Source: Agromyces sp. ISL-38 (GTDB lineage Bacteria > Actinomycetota > Actinomycetes > Actinomycetales > Microbacteriaceae). From it: 64,000 nt of DNA. Under the pieces are notes generated by a model that was not told where the DNA came from, did not search any database, and saw nothing but the letters and a program-made list of their open reading frames with translations. How positions within the stretch are numbered: position 1 is the first letter of the stretch; each line of letters opens with the position of its first letter. This document shows positions 32,591-41,150 of the stretch, in pieces. The stretch lies in contig NZ_JAGGPF010000010.1 in assembly GCF_018613935.1 (NCBI RefSeq), positions 186,001 to 250,000 on the forward strand, written 5' to 3'. Made by a program: the position numbers and the translations under genes.

Positions 32591-34910
32591 CCCGGTGCCG
32601 CTCACGCGCGCCCAGCGCCTCGCACTGACGACGGCGTCGTTCGTGTTCCTCGCGGTCGCCACGATGTCGCTCGGCCCCCTCATCGCGGGCAGCGGCTGGT
32701 GGTGGCTGTGCGCGTTCATCGCCGCGGGGGTGCTCTTCTCGGGAGTGGGGTTGCGTGCCCTGCGCGTTACCGCCGCACTCGTGCCGGTGCTCGAGCTCGT
32801 GGTGCTGCTGCTGTTGCTCACCCTCGTGTTCAGCGCCGGATCGAGCATCGCGCTCATCATCCCCACGCAGGGCACGTTCGAGACGTTCGCCCAGCTGTTC
32901 TCGGGCGCAGCGCGCACGATCGAGCAGCAATCGGTGCCTGCGATCCCCGTGCCGGCGCTCACGTTCGCGCTCGCGTTCGGTGTGGGCGTCCTCGCGGTCC
33001 TCGTCGACATCCTCGTGCAGACCGTGCGGATGCCCGCCCTCGCGGCGGCACCCGCCCTCGTGCCGATCCTCATCCCCGGCTTCATCATCGAGGCGGGCGC
33101 AGAGGTGCCCACGCTCGTGCTCGCCGCGGCCGCATATCTCCTGCTGCTGCGCATCGATGTGCGGGTGCGGCGGCGGGCACGCCTCGCAGCGGGCGACCTC
33201 GACGATGACGCGGCCACGGTCGTGCCGCCGAAACGCGTGCCGATCGCCTCGACCCTCGGCGCGACGCTCGGGCTCGCCGCCGTCGGCATCCTCACCGCTT
33301 CGGTGCTCGCGGCGTCGACGCCGAGCATCTCGACGAGCCTCCTGCTCGGTTCACCCGGTCAGGGCACCCTATTCGCCCGGGGTGTGAGCCCGTTCATCGA
33401 CCTCGGTCGCGACCTCCGCCGACCCGCGCCCAGGCCGGCCTTCCACTACCTCGCGCGCGACAGCGATCGCCCCTACTTCACGCTGCTCACGCTCGACCGC
33501 TTCGAGGGCGAGGTGTGGGGCGTCACGGAGCAGGCGGTCGACGGCGACAACACCGTCGATGCGATGCCGCGCCCCGAGGGTCTCTCGAGCGCCGTCGCGA
33601 CATCGGAGCATCCCATCGACGTCGTCGTCGACGAGGTGCGCACGACCTGGCTGCCGGTGCCGTATCCGACGACGAGCATCGAGGGGCTCGACGGTTCGTG
33701 GTTCTGGGATGCCGGTTCCCTCACGGTGCGCAGCGTCGACACGAACACTGCCGGCCAGCGATACCGGGTGAACCGGCTCGAGATCGACCCGACGCCCGCG
33801 CAGTTGCGCGCGGCCCCGCGCGTGCTCCCCGACGAGTTGGCACGGTTCCTCGAGCTGCCCGACGAGGTCCCGGCGATCATCGGCGAGACCGCGGCATCCG
33901 TCACGGCCGGAGCCGGCTCGCCGTACGACGCCGCCGTGGCGATCCAGGCCTACCTCCGGTCCAACGAGTTCGACTACTCCACGGAGGCACCGGTCGCCGA
34001 AGGCTACGACGGCGGCGGATTCGACGTGATCGCGAAGTTCCTCGAGGTGCGCGCCGGGTACTGCGTGCAGTTCGCCGCGACCATGGCGGTGCTGGCCCGC
34101 GAGTCCGGCATCCCGGCGCGCATCTCGATCGGCTACACGCAGGGCTCCCCGTCCGAGGAGCGGATCGACGGGGTGCAGCGCATGGAGGTCGACACGCATG
34201 ACCTCCACTCGTGGCCCGAGCTCTACTTCGAGGGTGTCGGCTGGGTGCCGTTCGAGCCAACTCCCGGCCGCGGCACCGTGCCCGGGTACTCCCGGCCCGG
34301 CGCCGGGGAAGGCGCGAGCACCGCGACGCCGAGTGCCGCCCCTGCGACCCCCGGAGCGTCGGGTCGACCCGACGCCGACCCCGATCGCGGACTCGCCGGT
34401 GGCGCGAGCGATCCGTTCGCCACGAACGCCTGGTGGATCCGCGGCGGGGTGCTCACGCTCGTCGTGCTCGCGCTGCTGCTCATCCCCGCCGTGATCCGGG
34501 CCGGCCAGCGGCAGGCGCGACGCCGACGCATCCGAGCGGGGGAGTGGGCCGCGGATGCCGCGTGGGACGAGCTCACCGCCACCGCAGCCGATCTCGGGGC
34601 GGGTGTCGCCGACGTCGAGACACCGCGCGTCGTCGCGGCGCGGCTGAGCGAGCGTGAGGCGTTCACCGCCGACGAGCCTCGCACCGCCCTGGTCGCCCTG
34701 CGCGATGCGGTCGAACGCGAGCGCTACGGACCGGTGCGGCACGGAGCCGGCGCACCCGACGAGGGGCTCCTCGACGCGCTCTCGGTCGCCGTGGCCGCGC
34801 TCGCGGCCGATGCCCGCCCCGCCGAGCGCCTGGCGGCGGCTCTCGCGCCGCAGTCGCTGTTCGCGCGGGTACGGAGGGCGTTCGGCGAACGTCCGTCCGC
34901 CGGCGCGTAG
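32580..34910 (+). CDS. Transglutaminase-like membrane protein with intact triad (module 2)
   Basis: The protein has 776 residues. A block of N-terminal helices (about 15-240) is followed by an extracytoplasmic part with a transglutaminase core (about 440-565), a Pro/Ala linker, one helix (about 618-640) and a cytoplasmic tail. The core keeps catalytic Cys495 in RAGYCVQFAATMAVLARESG, His543 in HDLHSWPELYFEGVGW, and Glu in the FEPTP position. Such proteins follow MoxR-DUF58 widely in actinobacteria; substrate unknown, perhaps cell-wall peptides or proteins. Compare the triad-less paralogue at 14998. Confidence 0.88.
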   Translation: MNLDPVPLTRAQRLALTTASFVFLAVATMSLGPLIAGSGWWWLCAFIAAGVLFSGVGLRALRVTAALVPVLELVVLLLLLTLVFSAGSSIALIIPTQGTFETFAQLFSGAARTIEQQSVPAIPVPALTFALAFGVGVLAVLVDILVQTVRMPALAAAPALVPILIPGFIIEAGAEVPTLVLAAAAYLLLLRIDVRVRRRARLAAGDLDDDAATVVPPKRVPIASTLGATLGLAAVGILTASVLAASTPSISTSLLLGSPGQGTLFARGVSPFIDLGRDLRRPAPRPAFHYLARDSDRPYFTLLTLDRFEGEVWGVTEQAVDGDNTVDAMPRPEGLSSAVATSEHPIDVVVDEVRTTWLPVPYPTTSIEGLDGSWFWDAGSLTVRSVDTNTAGQRYRVNRLEIDPTPAQLRAAPRVLPDELARFLELPDEVPAIIGETAASVTAGAGSPYDAAVAIQAYLRSNEFDYSTEAPVAEGYDGGGFDVIAKFLEVRAGYCVQFAATMAVLARESGIPARISIGYTQGSPSEERIDGVQRMEVDTHDLHSWPELYFEGVGWVPFEPTPGRGTVPGYSRPGAGEGASTATPSAAPATPGASGRPDADPDRGLAGGASDPFATNAWWIRGGVLTLVVLALLLIPAVIRAGQRQARRRRIRAGEWAADAAWDELTATAADLGAGVADVETPRVVAARLSEREAFTADEPRTALVALRDAVERERYGPVRHGAGAPDEGLLDALSVAVAALAADARPAERLAAALAPQSLFARVRRAFGERPSAGA

Positions 34911-34921
34911 AATCGTCCATC

Positions 34922-35491
34922 GTGGCCATTCAGCATTCACCGTTCCGCCTGAACGTGCGCGACATCCTGAACCGTCCGGGTGAGATGCGCGAGCAGCGAC
35001 TCGCTGTGCCAGTCGTCGACCCGATGGGAGAGAGCCTCGTCGCCGTGCGCGCGGGCTCCGAGCTCGACGTCGACGTTCGACTCGAGTCGGTGCACGAGGG
35101 GATTCTCGCGACCGCCGAGGTCGACGCGATCGCCGAAGGGGAGTGCGGTCGGTGCCTCATCGACATCGCCCTGCCCGTCGAAGTCGAGTTCCAGGAGCTT
35201 TTCGCGTATCATTCTGGAGAAGCTTTCGAGTATGAGGTTCAAGACGACCACGTGGATCTTGAATCACTCATCCGAGATGCGGTAGTGCTGGCACTGCCGT
35301 TCCAGCCGGTGTGCCGGCCGGACTGCCCGGGTCTCGACCCTGAGACCGGGCTCCGGCTAGCCGATCATCCGGAACTCGTCACCCCTGAGCACGTCGACCC
35401 GCGATGGTCGGCGCTCGCTGGGTTCCCGGCTTCCCGAGACAACGGTTCGGATGACGCATCCGATACCGACCAGCAGAGAGAAGAGAGATAG
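34922..35491 (+). CDS. YceD/DUF177 family protein
   Basis: The 189-residue protein carries the DUF177 pattern: FRLNVRDILNRPGEMRE, GILATAEVDAIAEGECGRCL and CRPDCPGLDPETG. Two Cys pairs (CGRC, CRPDC) suggest a metal site. The C-terminus is acidic and disordered. DUF177 genes nearly always precede rpmF and are linked to 23S rRNA maturation or ribosome assembly. Here rpmF begins 2 nt downstream. The GTG at 34922 gives the normal start MAIQHSPFRLNV. Confidence 0.9.
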   Translation: MAIQHSPFRLNVRDILNRPGEMREQRLAVPVVDPMGESLVAVRAGSELDVDVRLESVHEGILATAEVDAIAEGECGRCLIDIALPVEVEFQELFAYHSGEAFEYEVQDDHVDLESLIRDAVVLALPFQPVCRPDCPGLDPETGLRLADHPELVTPEHVDPRWSALAGFPASRDNGSDDASDTDQQREER

Positions 35492-35493
35492 AC

Positions 35494-35697
35494 ATGGCTG
35501 TTCCGAAGCGGAAGAAGTCACGCTCGAACACGCACGCGCGCCGTTCGCAGTGGAAGGCCGAGGTCCCCACCCTCGTCAAGACCGTCGAGAACGGCAAGGT
35601 CACCTACAGCCTCCCGCACCGTGCGAAGGTCGTCGAGGACTCCGCGGGCACCCCGCTCTTCCTCGAGTACAAGGGCCGCAAGGTCGCCGACGTCTAG
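35494..35697 (+). CDS. rpmF: 50S ribosomal protein L32
   Basis: The 67-residue basic protein begins [20 protein letters not shown], typical of L32. It lacks the CXXC zinc pairs, so it is the zinc-independent (C-) form, with [25 protein letters not shown] at the C-terminus. It has an AGAGAAGAGAG ribosome binding site and sits between yceD and rnc, the standard order. Confidence 0.96.
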   Translation: MAVPKRKKSRSNTHARRSQWKAEVPTLVKTVENGKVTYSLPHRAKVVEDSAGTPLFLEYKGRKVADV

Positions 35698-35725
35698 TCG
35701 GCCAGAACCAAGCCTGCGACCGGTC

Positions 35726-36436
35726 GTGACGCGAACGGAGCACACAGGGCACGGGGAGTACACGCTCGACGAGTTGCAGCAGCGACTGCACATCGTCGTA
35801 GACCCCGAGCTGCTGCTGCTCGCGCTCACGCACCGGTCGTTCGCGTACGAGAACGGTGGCATCCCCACCAACGAGCGCCTCGAGTTCCTCGGCGATTCGA
35901 TTCTCGGGCAGGCCGTCACCGTCAAGCTCTTCCGCGACCACCCCGACCTCGATGAGGGCGAGCTCGCCAAGCGTCGAGCGAGCCTCGTCTCGAGTGCCGC
36001 ACTCGCAGAGGTCGGCCGGTCGATCGGTCTCGGCCCGTTCATCAGGCTCGGCCGTGGCGAGACCATGACCGGCGGCGCCGACAAGCCGTCGATCCTCGCC
36101 GACACCGTCGAGGCCATCATCGGTGCGGTCTACCTCGACGCCGGAGGCGATGCCGCCACGGCGCTCGTGCTGCGGCTCGTTGCGCCGCTCATGCTCGACC
36201 CCGCGCGATTCGGTGCGGCGATGGACCCGAAGACGAGCCTCCAGGAGATCGCCGCACGGCGCGGCGCCCCTGCGCCGGTCTACACGGTCGCCGAGAGCGG
36301 TCCCGACCACAACAAGCACTTCGTCGCGACCGTCACCGTCGGCGGGCTCGCCGAGGCGTCGGGCGAGGGCTCGAGCAAGAAGCAGGCCGAGATGGCCGCT
36401 GCCCTCGAGGCATGGACGGCGCTGAGCGCGCGCTGA
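35726..36436 (+). CDS. rnc: Ribonuclease III
   Basis: RNase III (236 residues) cuts double-stranded RNA, including rRNA precursors. The endonuclease domain has [11 protein letters not shown], the signature [13 protein letters not shown] (about 49-60) and [17 protein letters not shown]. The C-terminal dsRNA-binding domain (about 165-235) has [14 protein letters not shown] and [22 protein letters not shown] at 35726 was chosen; the preceding in-frame sequence overlaps rpmF. In most actinobacteria mutM follows directly; here a sugar cassette comes between. Confidence 0.95.
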   Translation: MTRTEHTGHGEYTLDELQQRLHIVVDPELLLLALTHRSFAYENGGIPTNERLEFLGDSILGQAVTVKLFRDHPDLDEGELAKRRASLVSSAALAEVGRSIGLGPFIRLGRGETMTGGADKPSILADTVEAIIGAVYLDAGGDAATALVLRLVAPLMLDPARFGAAMDPKTSLQEIAARRGAPAPVYTVAESGPDHNKHFVATVTVGGLAEASGEGSSKKQAEMAAALEAWTALSAR

Positions 36437-36454
36437 GCTCGCACTGACGCGAGC
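36437..36454 (+). terminator. Possible weak terminator after rnc
   Basis: GCTCGC (36437-36442) pairs with GCGAGC (36449-36454) across ACTGAC, directly after the rnc stop. The stem is short and has no U-run. Confidence 0.35.
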
Positions 36455-36566
36455 CCCCACGACGTCCCCCTCCTCGGCATTGCCCGCCTGCGGTCCGTGT
36501 CGCACGACGAGACATCCCTCGCTCGAACGGCATACTGGTGACAGACGGCTCGAGGGGGTGACGCGC

Positions 36567-37796
36567 GTGCGACGAGGCACGAACGTCCATGCGCTCGGCG
36601 GATTCAACCAGATCGTCATCCTCGACACGATCCGGCGCAACCGCGAGGGACTGAGTCGCGTCGAGATCGCGGAGCACACGGGGCTGAGCGCGCAAACCGT
36701 CTCGAACGTGTCGCGCCGGCTGCTCGATGACGGCATCATCCGAGAGGCCGGGCAGCGCATACTCGGCGTGGGCAAGCCGCGGATCATCCTGCAGCTCGAC
36801 CCCTCGGGCGGCTACGCGATCGGGGTGCACCTCGACCCCGCGGTGATCACCTATGTCGTGCTCGACCTCGACGGGCGCGTGGTGGCGCACACGGCGACGA
36901 GAACGCCTTCCGGCGTGGCGCCCGAACGGGTGATCGCCGGCATGCGCAATTCCATCGACGCCATCATCGCCGATGCCGGCGTCGATCGTTCGCGGGTGCT
37001 CGGAGTGGGCATCGCGGCTCCGGGACCCCTCGACCTCGAGCAGGGCGTGGTGCTCGACCCGCCGCTTCTCGAGGGATGGCACGGCGTGCCGCTCCGCGAC
37101 GCCCTCGCGGAATCGACCGGCCTGATGGTGTTGCTCGAGAAGGACGTCACCGCGGCAACCGTCGCCGAGCTCTGGATGAGCTCCGGACACGAGCGCGACG
37201 ACTTCATGTTCTTCTACTACGGCACGGGCGTCGGTGTCGGTCTCGCGATCGCGCACGAGGCGGTGCGGGGCGCGACCAACAACGCGGGCGATGCAGGGCA
37301 CCTCATGGTGGACCCCGACGGGCCGGTCTGCAGCTGCGGGCGCCGCGGATGCCTCGGCGATGCCATCATGCCCCGAGCGCTCGTCGGGGGCGCGCTGTCG
37401 AGCGGCCTGATCGCTGCGCCCACTGGAGGGCTCGACGGTGTCGGGATCGACGAAGGCCTCGGGCAACTGGCGGCACTGGCCGCATCCGGAGATGCCGAGG
37501 CATCCCGCGTGCTCGAGCAGATGGCCGGTCGCATCGCGACCGCCGTCGTGACCGTCGCCAACCTGCTCGACCTCGACACGGTGGTCTTCGGCGGCCCGTA
37601 TTGGAACCTCGTCTCACCGCTGGTCCTCGCGAGGATCGCCGAACTGGTCAACTCCTCCGACGCGCTCGTCACGACGCATCCGATCGCGGTGACCGTCTCG
37701 GCGATCGGCGATGACGTGGCTGCGGTCGGCGCGGCGTGCCTCGTGCTGGATGACGTGCTGTCACCTCGGCCGTCGGCGTTGCTGATCGCCACCTGA
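36567..37796 (+). CDS. ROK family transcriptional regulator
   Basis: The 409-residue protein has an N-terminal winged helix (GLSRVEIAEHTGLSAQTVSNVSRRLLDDGII) followed by a ROK sugar-kinase-fold domain (about 75-400). The ROK zinc/sugar signature is GDAGHLMVDPDG then CSCGRRGCLGD, and YYGTGVGVGLAI is the nucleotide-region loop. ROK regulators are usually repressors responding to a sugar or sugar phosphate. It lies 186 nt before the ABC transporter and mannosidase genes it probably controls. GTG at 36567 has GAGGGGG 8 nt upstream; GTG at 36558 is the alternative. Confidence 0.9.
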   Translation: MRRGTNVHALGGFNQIVILDTIRRNREGLSRVEIAEHTGLSAQTVSNVSRRLLDDGIIREAGQRILGVGKPRIILQLDPSGGYAIGVHLDPAVITYVVLDLDGRVVAHTATRTPSGVAPERVIAGMRNSIDAIIADAGVDRSRVLGVGIAAPGPLDLEQGVVLDPPLLEGWHGVPLRDALAESTGLMVLLEKDVTAATVAELWMSSGHERDDFMFFYYGTGVGVGLAIAHEAVRGATNNAGDAGHLMVDPDGPVCSCGRRGCLGDAIMPRALVGGALSSGLIAAPTGGLDGVGIDEGLGQLAALAASGDAEASRVLEQMAGRIATAVVTVANLLDLDTVVFGGPYWNLVSPLVLARIAELVNSSDALVTTHPIAVTVSAIGDDVAAVGAACLVLDDVLSPRPSALLIAT

Positions 37797-37857
37797 CGCC
37801 GTTCGCGCGAACGTCCCCGGTGGCCGGCGAGTCGCACGTGAGCGGCGCAGATCAGGC

Positions 37858-37886
37858 TTGACAAGAATTAGTCCATGCATTTTAGT
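37858..37886 (+). promoter_or_regulatory. Promoter and possible ROK operator of the mannoside operon
   Basis: A perfect TTGACA (37858-37863) is followed after 17 nt by TTTAGT (37881-37886). The element is strikingly AT-rich for this genome. Two TTAGT direct repeats (37868-37872 and 37882-37886) and the palindrome ATGCAT (37875-37880) lie in it and could bind the neighbouring ROK protein. A 14-nt palindrome CGTTCGCGCGAACG at 37800-37813, just after the ROK stop, may be a second site or a weak terminator. Confidence 0.6.
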
Positions 37887-37982
37887 TATAGCCACACGGC
37901 TGGTTACCCACACAGCCGAGTCACCCCACACGGCCCTTGGCATGACGCCGACGTGGCAGCCACTTGGAATCAAAGGAGATCC

Positions 37983-39329
37983 ATGAAGAGAACACTCTCG
38001 GCGACCGTCGCACTCGGCGCCGCAGGCCTGCTCGTCCTCACCGGCTGCTCGGCCGGCGGGAGCGAGGCATCCGACACCATCAAGGTCGCCTACCAGAAGT
38101 TCGGCACCTTCACCCAGCTCGACGCCCACATGAAGCAGGTCAAGGAGGCGTTCGAAGCGGAGAACACGGGCCTGACCGTCGAACTCGTGCCGATCGAGGC
38201 ACAGCAGAACGACTACTTCACGAAGCTCGCGCTCATGAACCAGTCCGCCGCGACCGCACCCGACGTGATGTACGAGGACACCTTCATGGTGGAGTCCGAC
38301 GCCGATGCCGGCTACCTCGCCCCGCTCGACGAGTACACCGGGGCCTGGGACGAGTGGGACATGTTCTACGACAACGCGAAAAGCGCGGGGCTCAGCTCCG
38401 ACGGCAAGACGTACGGCATCCCCATGGGCACCGATACCCGTGCCCTCTGGTACAACAAGGACCTCTTCGAGCAGGCGGGCCTGCCGGTGCCATGGGAGCC
38501 CGCGACCTGGGAGGACGTGCTCGACGCGGCCGCGACGATCAAGGCGAAGCTGCCGGGCGTCGTCCCGCTGAACGTCTACTCGGGCAAGGCCCAGGGTGAG
38601 GCCGCGGCGATGCAGGGCTTCGAGATGCTGCTCTACGGCACCGGCGACACCCTCTACGACGCCGACACGAAGAAGTGGGTGACCGGCTCCCAGGGCTTCG
38701 AGGACTCCCTGACCTTCATCGAGGACCTCTACCAGGGCGGGCTCGGCCCGACACCCGAGCAGGCGCTCGACAAGAACATCGGCAACATCGTCGCCAGTGA
38801 GTGGCTCCCGCAGGGCAAGCTCGCGATCAACCTCGACGGCTCGTGGCTGAGCGGCACCTGGCTCGAGACCGGCACCGCGCCGTGGCCCGAGTGGAACGAC
38901 GTCATGGGACAGGCGCCGATGCCCACCCAGAACGGCGATGACCCGGGAGCGAACAGCATGTCGGGCGGCTGGACCCTGGCGATGGGCTCCAAGTCGAAGA
39001 ACAAGGACGCCGCATGGGACTTCATCGCGCTGGCCCTCGACAAGGACAACTCGCAGTCCTACGACATCGCGGCGAGCCAGATCGCGGTGCGCAGCGACGT
39101 CTCGGACGACCCCGACTACCAGGCGGCAAACCCGACGTTCGGCTTCTTCTCCGAGATCGTCGCGGTGACCAACTTCCGTCCGGCCACGAGCGACTACGGC
39201 AAGATCTCGAGCGAGATCACCATCGCGATGGAGGCGGTGATGACCGGGCAGCAGAGTCCCGCTGACGCCGCGGCCGCCTACGACGAAGCCGTCGTGAGGA
39301 TCGTGGGCGAAGAGAACACCACGAGCTAA
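37983..39329 (+). CDS. Sugar ABC transporter substrate-binding lipoprotein (CUT1)
   Basis: The 448-residue lipoprotein has a signal MKRTLSATVALGAAGLLVLTGC with lipobox LTGC. The mature part is an extracellular solute-binding protein family 1 fold: DTIKVAYQKFG, PDVMYEDTFMVES, YGIPMGTDTRALWYNKDLFEQAG, PATWEDVLDAAATIK and GGWTLAMGSKSKNKDAAWDFI. It binds a sugar or oligosaccharide outside the cell and passes it to the two permeases downstream. The ATG at 37983 follows AAAGGAG. No ATPase gene is linked, so a shared MsiK-type ATPase is likely. The GH38 gene suggests a mannoside or similar glycan. Confidence 0.93.
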   Translation: MKRTLSATVALGAAGLLVLTGCSAGGSEASDTIKVAYQKFGTFTQLDAHMKQVKEAFEAENTGLTVELVPIEAQQNDYFTKLALMNQSAATAPDVMYEDTFMVESDADAGYLAPLDEYTGAWDEWDMFYDNAKSAGLSSDGKTYGIPMGTDTRALWYNKDLFEQAGLPVPWEPATWEDVLDAAATIKAKLPGVVPLNVYSGKAQGEAAAMQGFEMLLYGTGDTLYDADTKKWVTGSQGFEDSLTFIEDLYQGGLGPTPEQALDKNIGNIVASEWLPQGKLAINLDGSWLSGTWLETGTAPWPEWNDVMGQAPMPTQNGDDPGANSMSGGWTLAMGSKSKNKDAAWDFIALALDKDNSQSYDIAASQIAVRSDVSDDPDYQAANPTFGFFSEIVAVTNFRPATSDYGKISSEITIAMEAVMTGQQSPADAAAAYDEAVVRIVGEENTTS

Positions 39330-39332
39330 CCG

Positions 39333-40283
39333 ATGGCCATCGTCGTAGAAGATGTACGACCCGTCGCCGGGTCGGGCCGGGGATCCGCTCCTCGGCCCGG
39401 CCGGTCGAAGGTCGGAGTCCGCCGCTCCCTCGTGCGCAGCATCCCGCTGGTGCCCGCGATCGTGCTGCTCGCGATCTTCCTGCTGGGTCCGGTGCTCAGC
39501 TCGTTCTACGGGTCGTTCACCGACGCATCGCTCACCGGATCGGCGGCTCAGGGGGCGTCGTTCGTCGGCTTCGCCAATTACGCGGAGCTCTTCGCCGACC
39601 CCGACTTCCCGAAGTCGATCATCTTGACGCTGGTGTTCCTGGTGGCGTCGGCGATCGTCGGCCAGAACGTGATCGGCCTCGGGCTCGCGATCCTGATGCG
39701 CTCCTCGAGCCGGTTCACGCGTGGCATGGTCGGCACCTTCGTCGTGACCGCGTGGGTGCTCCCCGAGATCGTGGCGTCGTTCGCCGCCTACGCGTTCTTC
39801 AACGACACCGGCACGCTCAACACGCTGCTCGGCTCCGTCGGCCTCGAGGGGGCGAACTGGCTCTACGCGACGCCGATGCTCGCGGTCATCCTCGCGAACA
39901 TCTGGCGGGGCACCGCATTCTCGATGCTCGTGTACTCGGCGGCGTTGCAGGACGTGCCGCCCGAGATCACCGAGTCGGCCGAGGTCGACGGGGCACGCGG
40001 ATGGCAGCGGCTCGCGTTCATCACCGTGCCGATGATCAGGCGCAGCATCTCGACCAACCTGATGCTCACGACCCTCCAAACGCTGTCGGTGTTCACGCTC
40101 ATCTTCGTCATGACGGGCGGAGGGCCGGGGACCGACAGCTCGACGCTGCCCGTGCTCGCCTACCAAGAGGCGTTCCAGTTCGGCAAGCTCGGCTTCGGAA
40201 CCGCGATCGCCACGATCCTGCTCCTCGTCGGAGCCGTGTTCTCCGTGGTGTACCTCCGCGCGCTCAAGCCCGAGGTGGACTGA
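39333..40283 (+). CDS. Sugar ABC transporter permease (MalF-type)
   Basis: The 316-residue permease has six membrane segments. The cytoplasmic EAA loop ITESAEVDGARGWQRLAFITVPM contacts the ATPase. The N-terminal tail of about 40 residues is basic. It follows the binding protein by 3 nt and precedes the second permease by 2 nt, so all three are one operon. Confidence 0.93.
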   Translation: MAIVVEDVRPVAGSGRGSAPRPGRSKVGVRRSLVRSIPLVPAIVLLAIFLLGPVLSSFYGSFTDASLTGSAAQGASFVGFANYAELFADPDFPKSIILTLVFLVASAIVGQNVIGLGLAILMRSSSRFTRGMVGTFVVTAWVLPEIVASFAAYAFFNDTGTLNTLLGSVGLEGANWLYATPMLAVILANIWRGTAFSMLVYSAALQDVPPEITESAEVDGARGWQRLAFITVPMIRRSISTNLMLTTLQTLSVFTLIFVMTGGGPGTDSSTLPVLAYQEAFQFGKLGFGTAIATILLLVGAVFSVVYLRALKPEVD

Positions 40284-40285
40284 CC

Positions 40286-41122
40286 ATGGGCATGACCTCG
40301 CCCAGCCGGCGCAGTCTCCGCACCGTGTCGAACGGTGTGCTGCTCCTCGTGGGCATCGCCTTCGCACTGCCGCTCGTGTGGCTGGTGCTCGCCTCGGTCG
40401 ACGAACGCGCGACCCTGTCGATCAAGCTGCCCGGCGCCGTCTCCCTCCAGAACTTCGTCGACGTCATGACGCCCGAGAAGGCCTTCGTTCCGCTGCTGAA
40501 CAGCCTGGTCCTGTCCGGCGGATGCGCCCTCATCACCGTCGTCGTCGCCGTGCTGGCGGCCTACCCGCTGTCGCGCTACCGGATGCGCATCAACAAGCCG
40601 TTCCTCTACGGGGTGCTGTTCGGCACCTGCCTGCCGATCACCGCGATGATGGTTCCGGTCTACAGCCTCTTCGTCGCTTTCAACCTGATCGATTCAATGG
40701 GCGGCACGATCCTCTTCCTGGCCGCCACGAGCTTGCCGATGGCCATCTACATGACCAAGAGCTTCATGGACAGCGTCCCCGTCAGCCTCGAGGAAGCCGC
40801 GTGGATGGACGGGGCCTCGATGATGACGACGCTCATGCGCGTCGTCGTGCCGCTCATGCGGCCGGGCCTCGCGGTGGTGTTCATCTTCGTGTTCATCGGG
40901 GCCTGGGGGAACTTCTTCGTGCCGTTCGTGCTGCTGCTCTCGCCCGACAAGCTCCCCGCCGCGGTCAGCATCTTCGCCTTCTTCGGGCAATACGGCACCG
41001 TCGCGTACGGCCAGCTCGCCGCCTTCTCGCTGCTCTACTCAGTTCCCGTCATCACCCTGTACGTGTTCATCTCACGCGTGCTCGGCGGTTCGTCCGCACT
41101 CGCAGGCGCCGTCAAAGGCTGA
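40286..41122 (+). CDS. Sugar ABC transporter permease (MalG-type)
   Basis: The 278-residue permease has six membrane helices and the EAA motif LEEAAWMDGASMMTTLMRVVVPLMRPG. It forms the heterodimeric channel with the preceding permease. GH38 follows 28 nt later, so uptake and cleavage of the sugar are co-expressed. Confidence 0.93.
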   Translation: MGMTSPSRRSLRTVSNGVLLLVGIAFALPLVWLVLASVDERATLSIKLPGAVSLQNFVDVMTPEKAFVPLLNSLVLSGGCALITVVVAVLAAYPLSRYRMRINKPFLYGVLFGTCLPITAMMVPVYSLFVAFNLIDSMGGTILFLAATSLPMAIYMTKSFMDSVPVSLEEAAWMDGASMMTTLMRVVVPLMRPGLAVVFIFVFIGAWGNFFVPFVLLLSPDKLPAAVSIFAFFGQYGTVAYGQLAAFSLLYSVPVITLYVFISRVLGGSSALAGAVKG

Positions 41123-41150
41123 CCCGCACCCGATCCACTAGGAGCCTCCC

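Noticed and set aside
37800..37813. CGTTCGCGCGAACG as a terminator of the ROK gene
   Set aside because: As a perfect palindrome it leaves a very short stem when folded and has no U-run, so it is mentioned only as a possible site.
37761..40367. 868-codon open frame antisense to the ABC transporter genes
   Set aside because: It covers three well-supported plus-strand genes and the promoter; composition is typical of a high-GC antisense frame.
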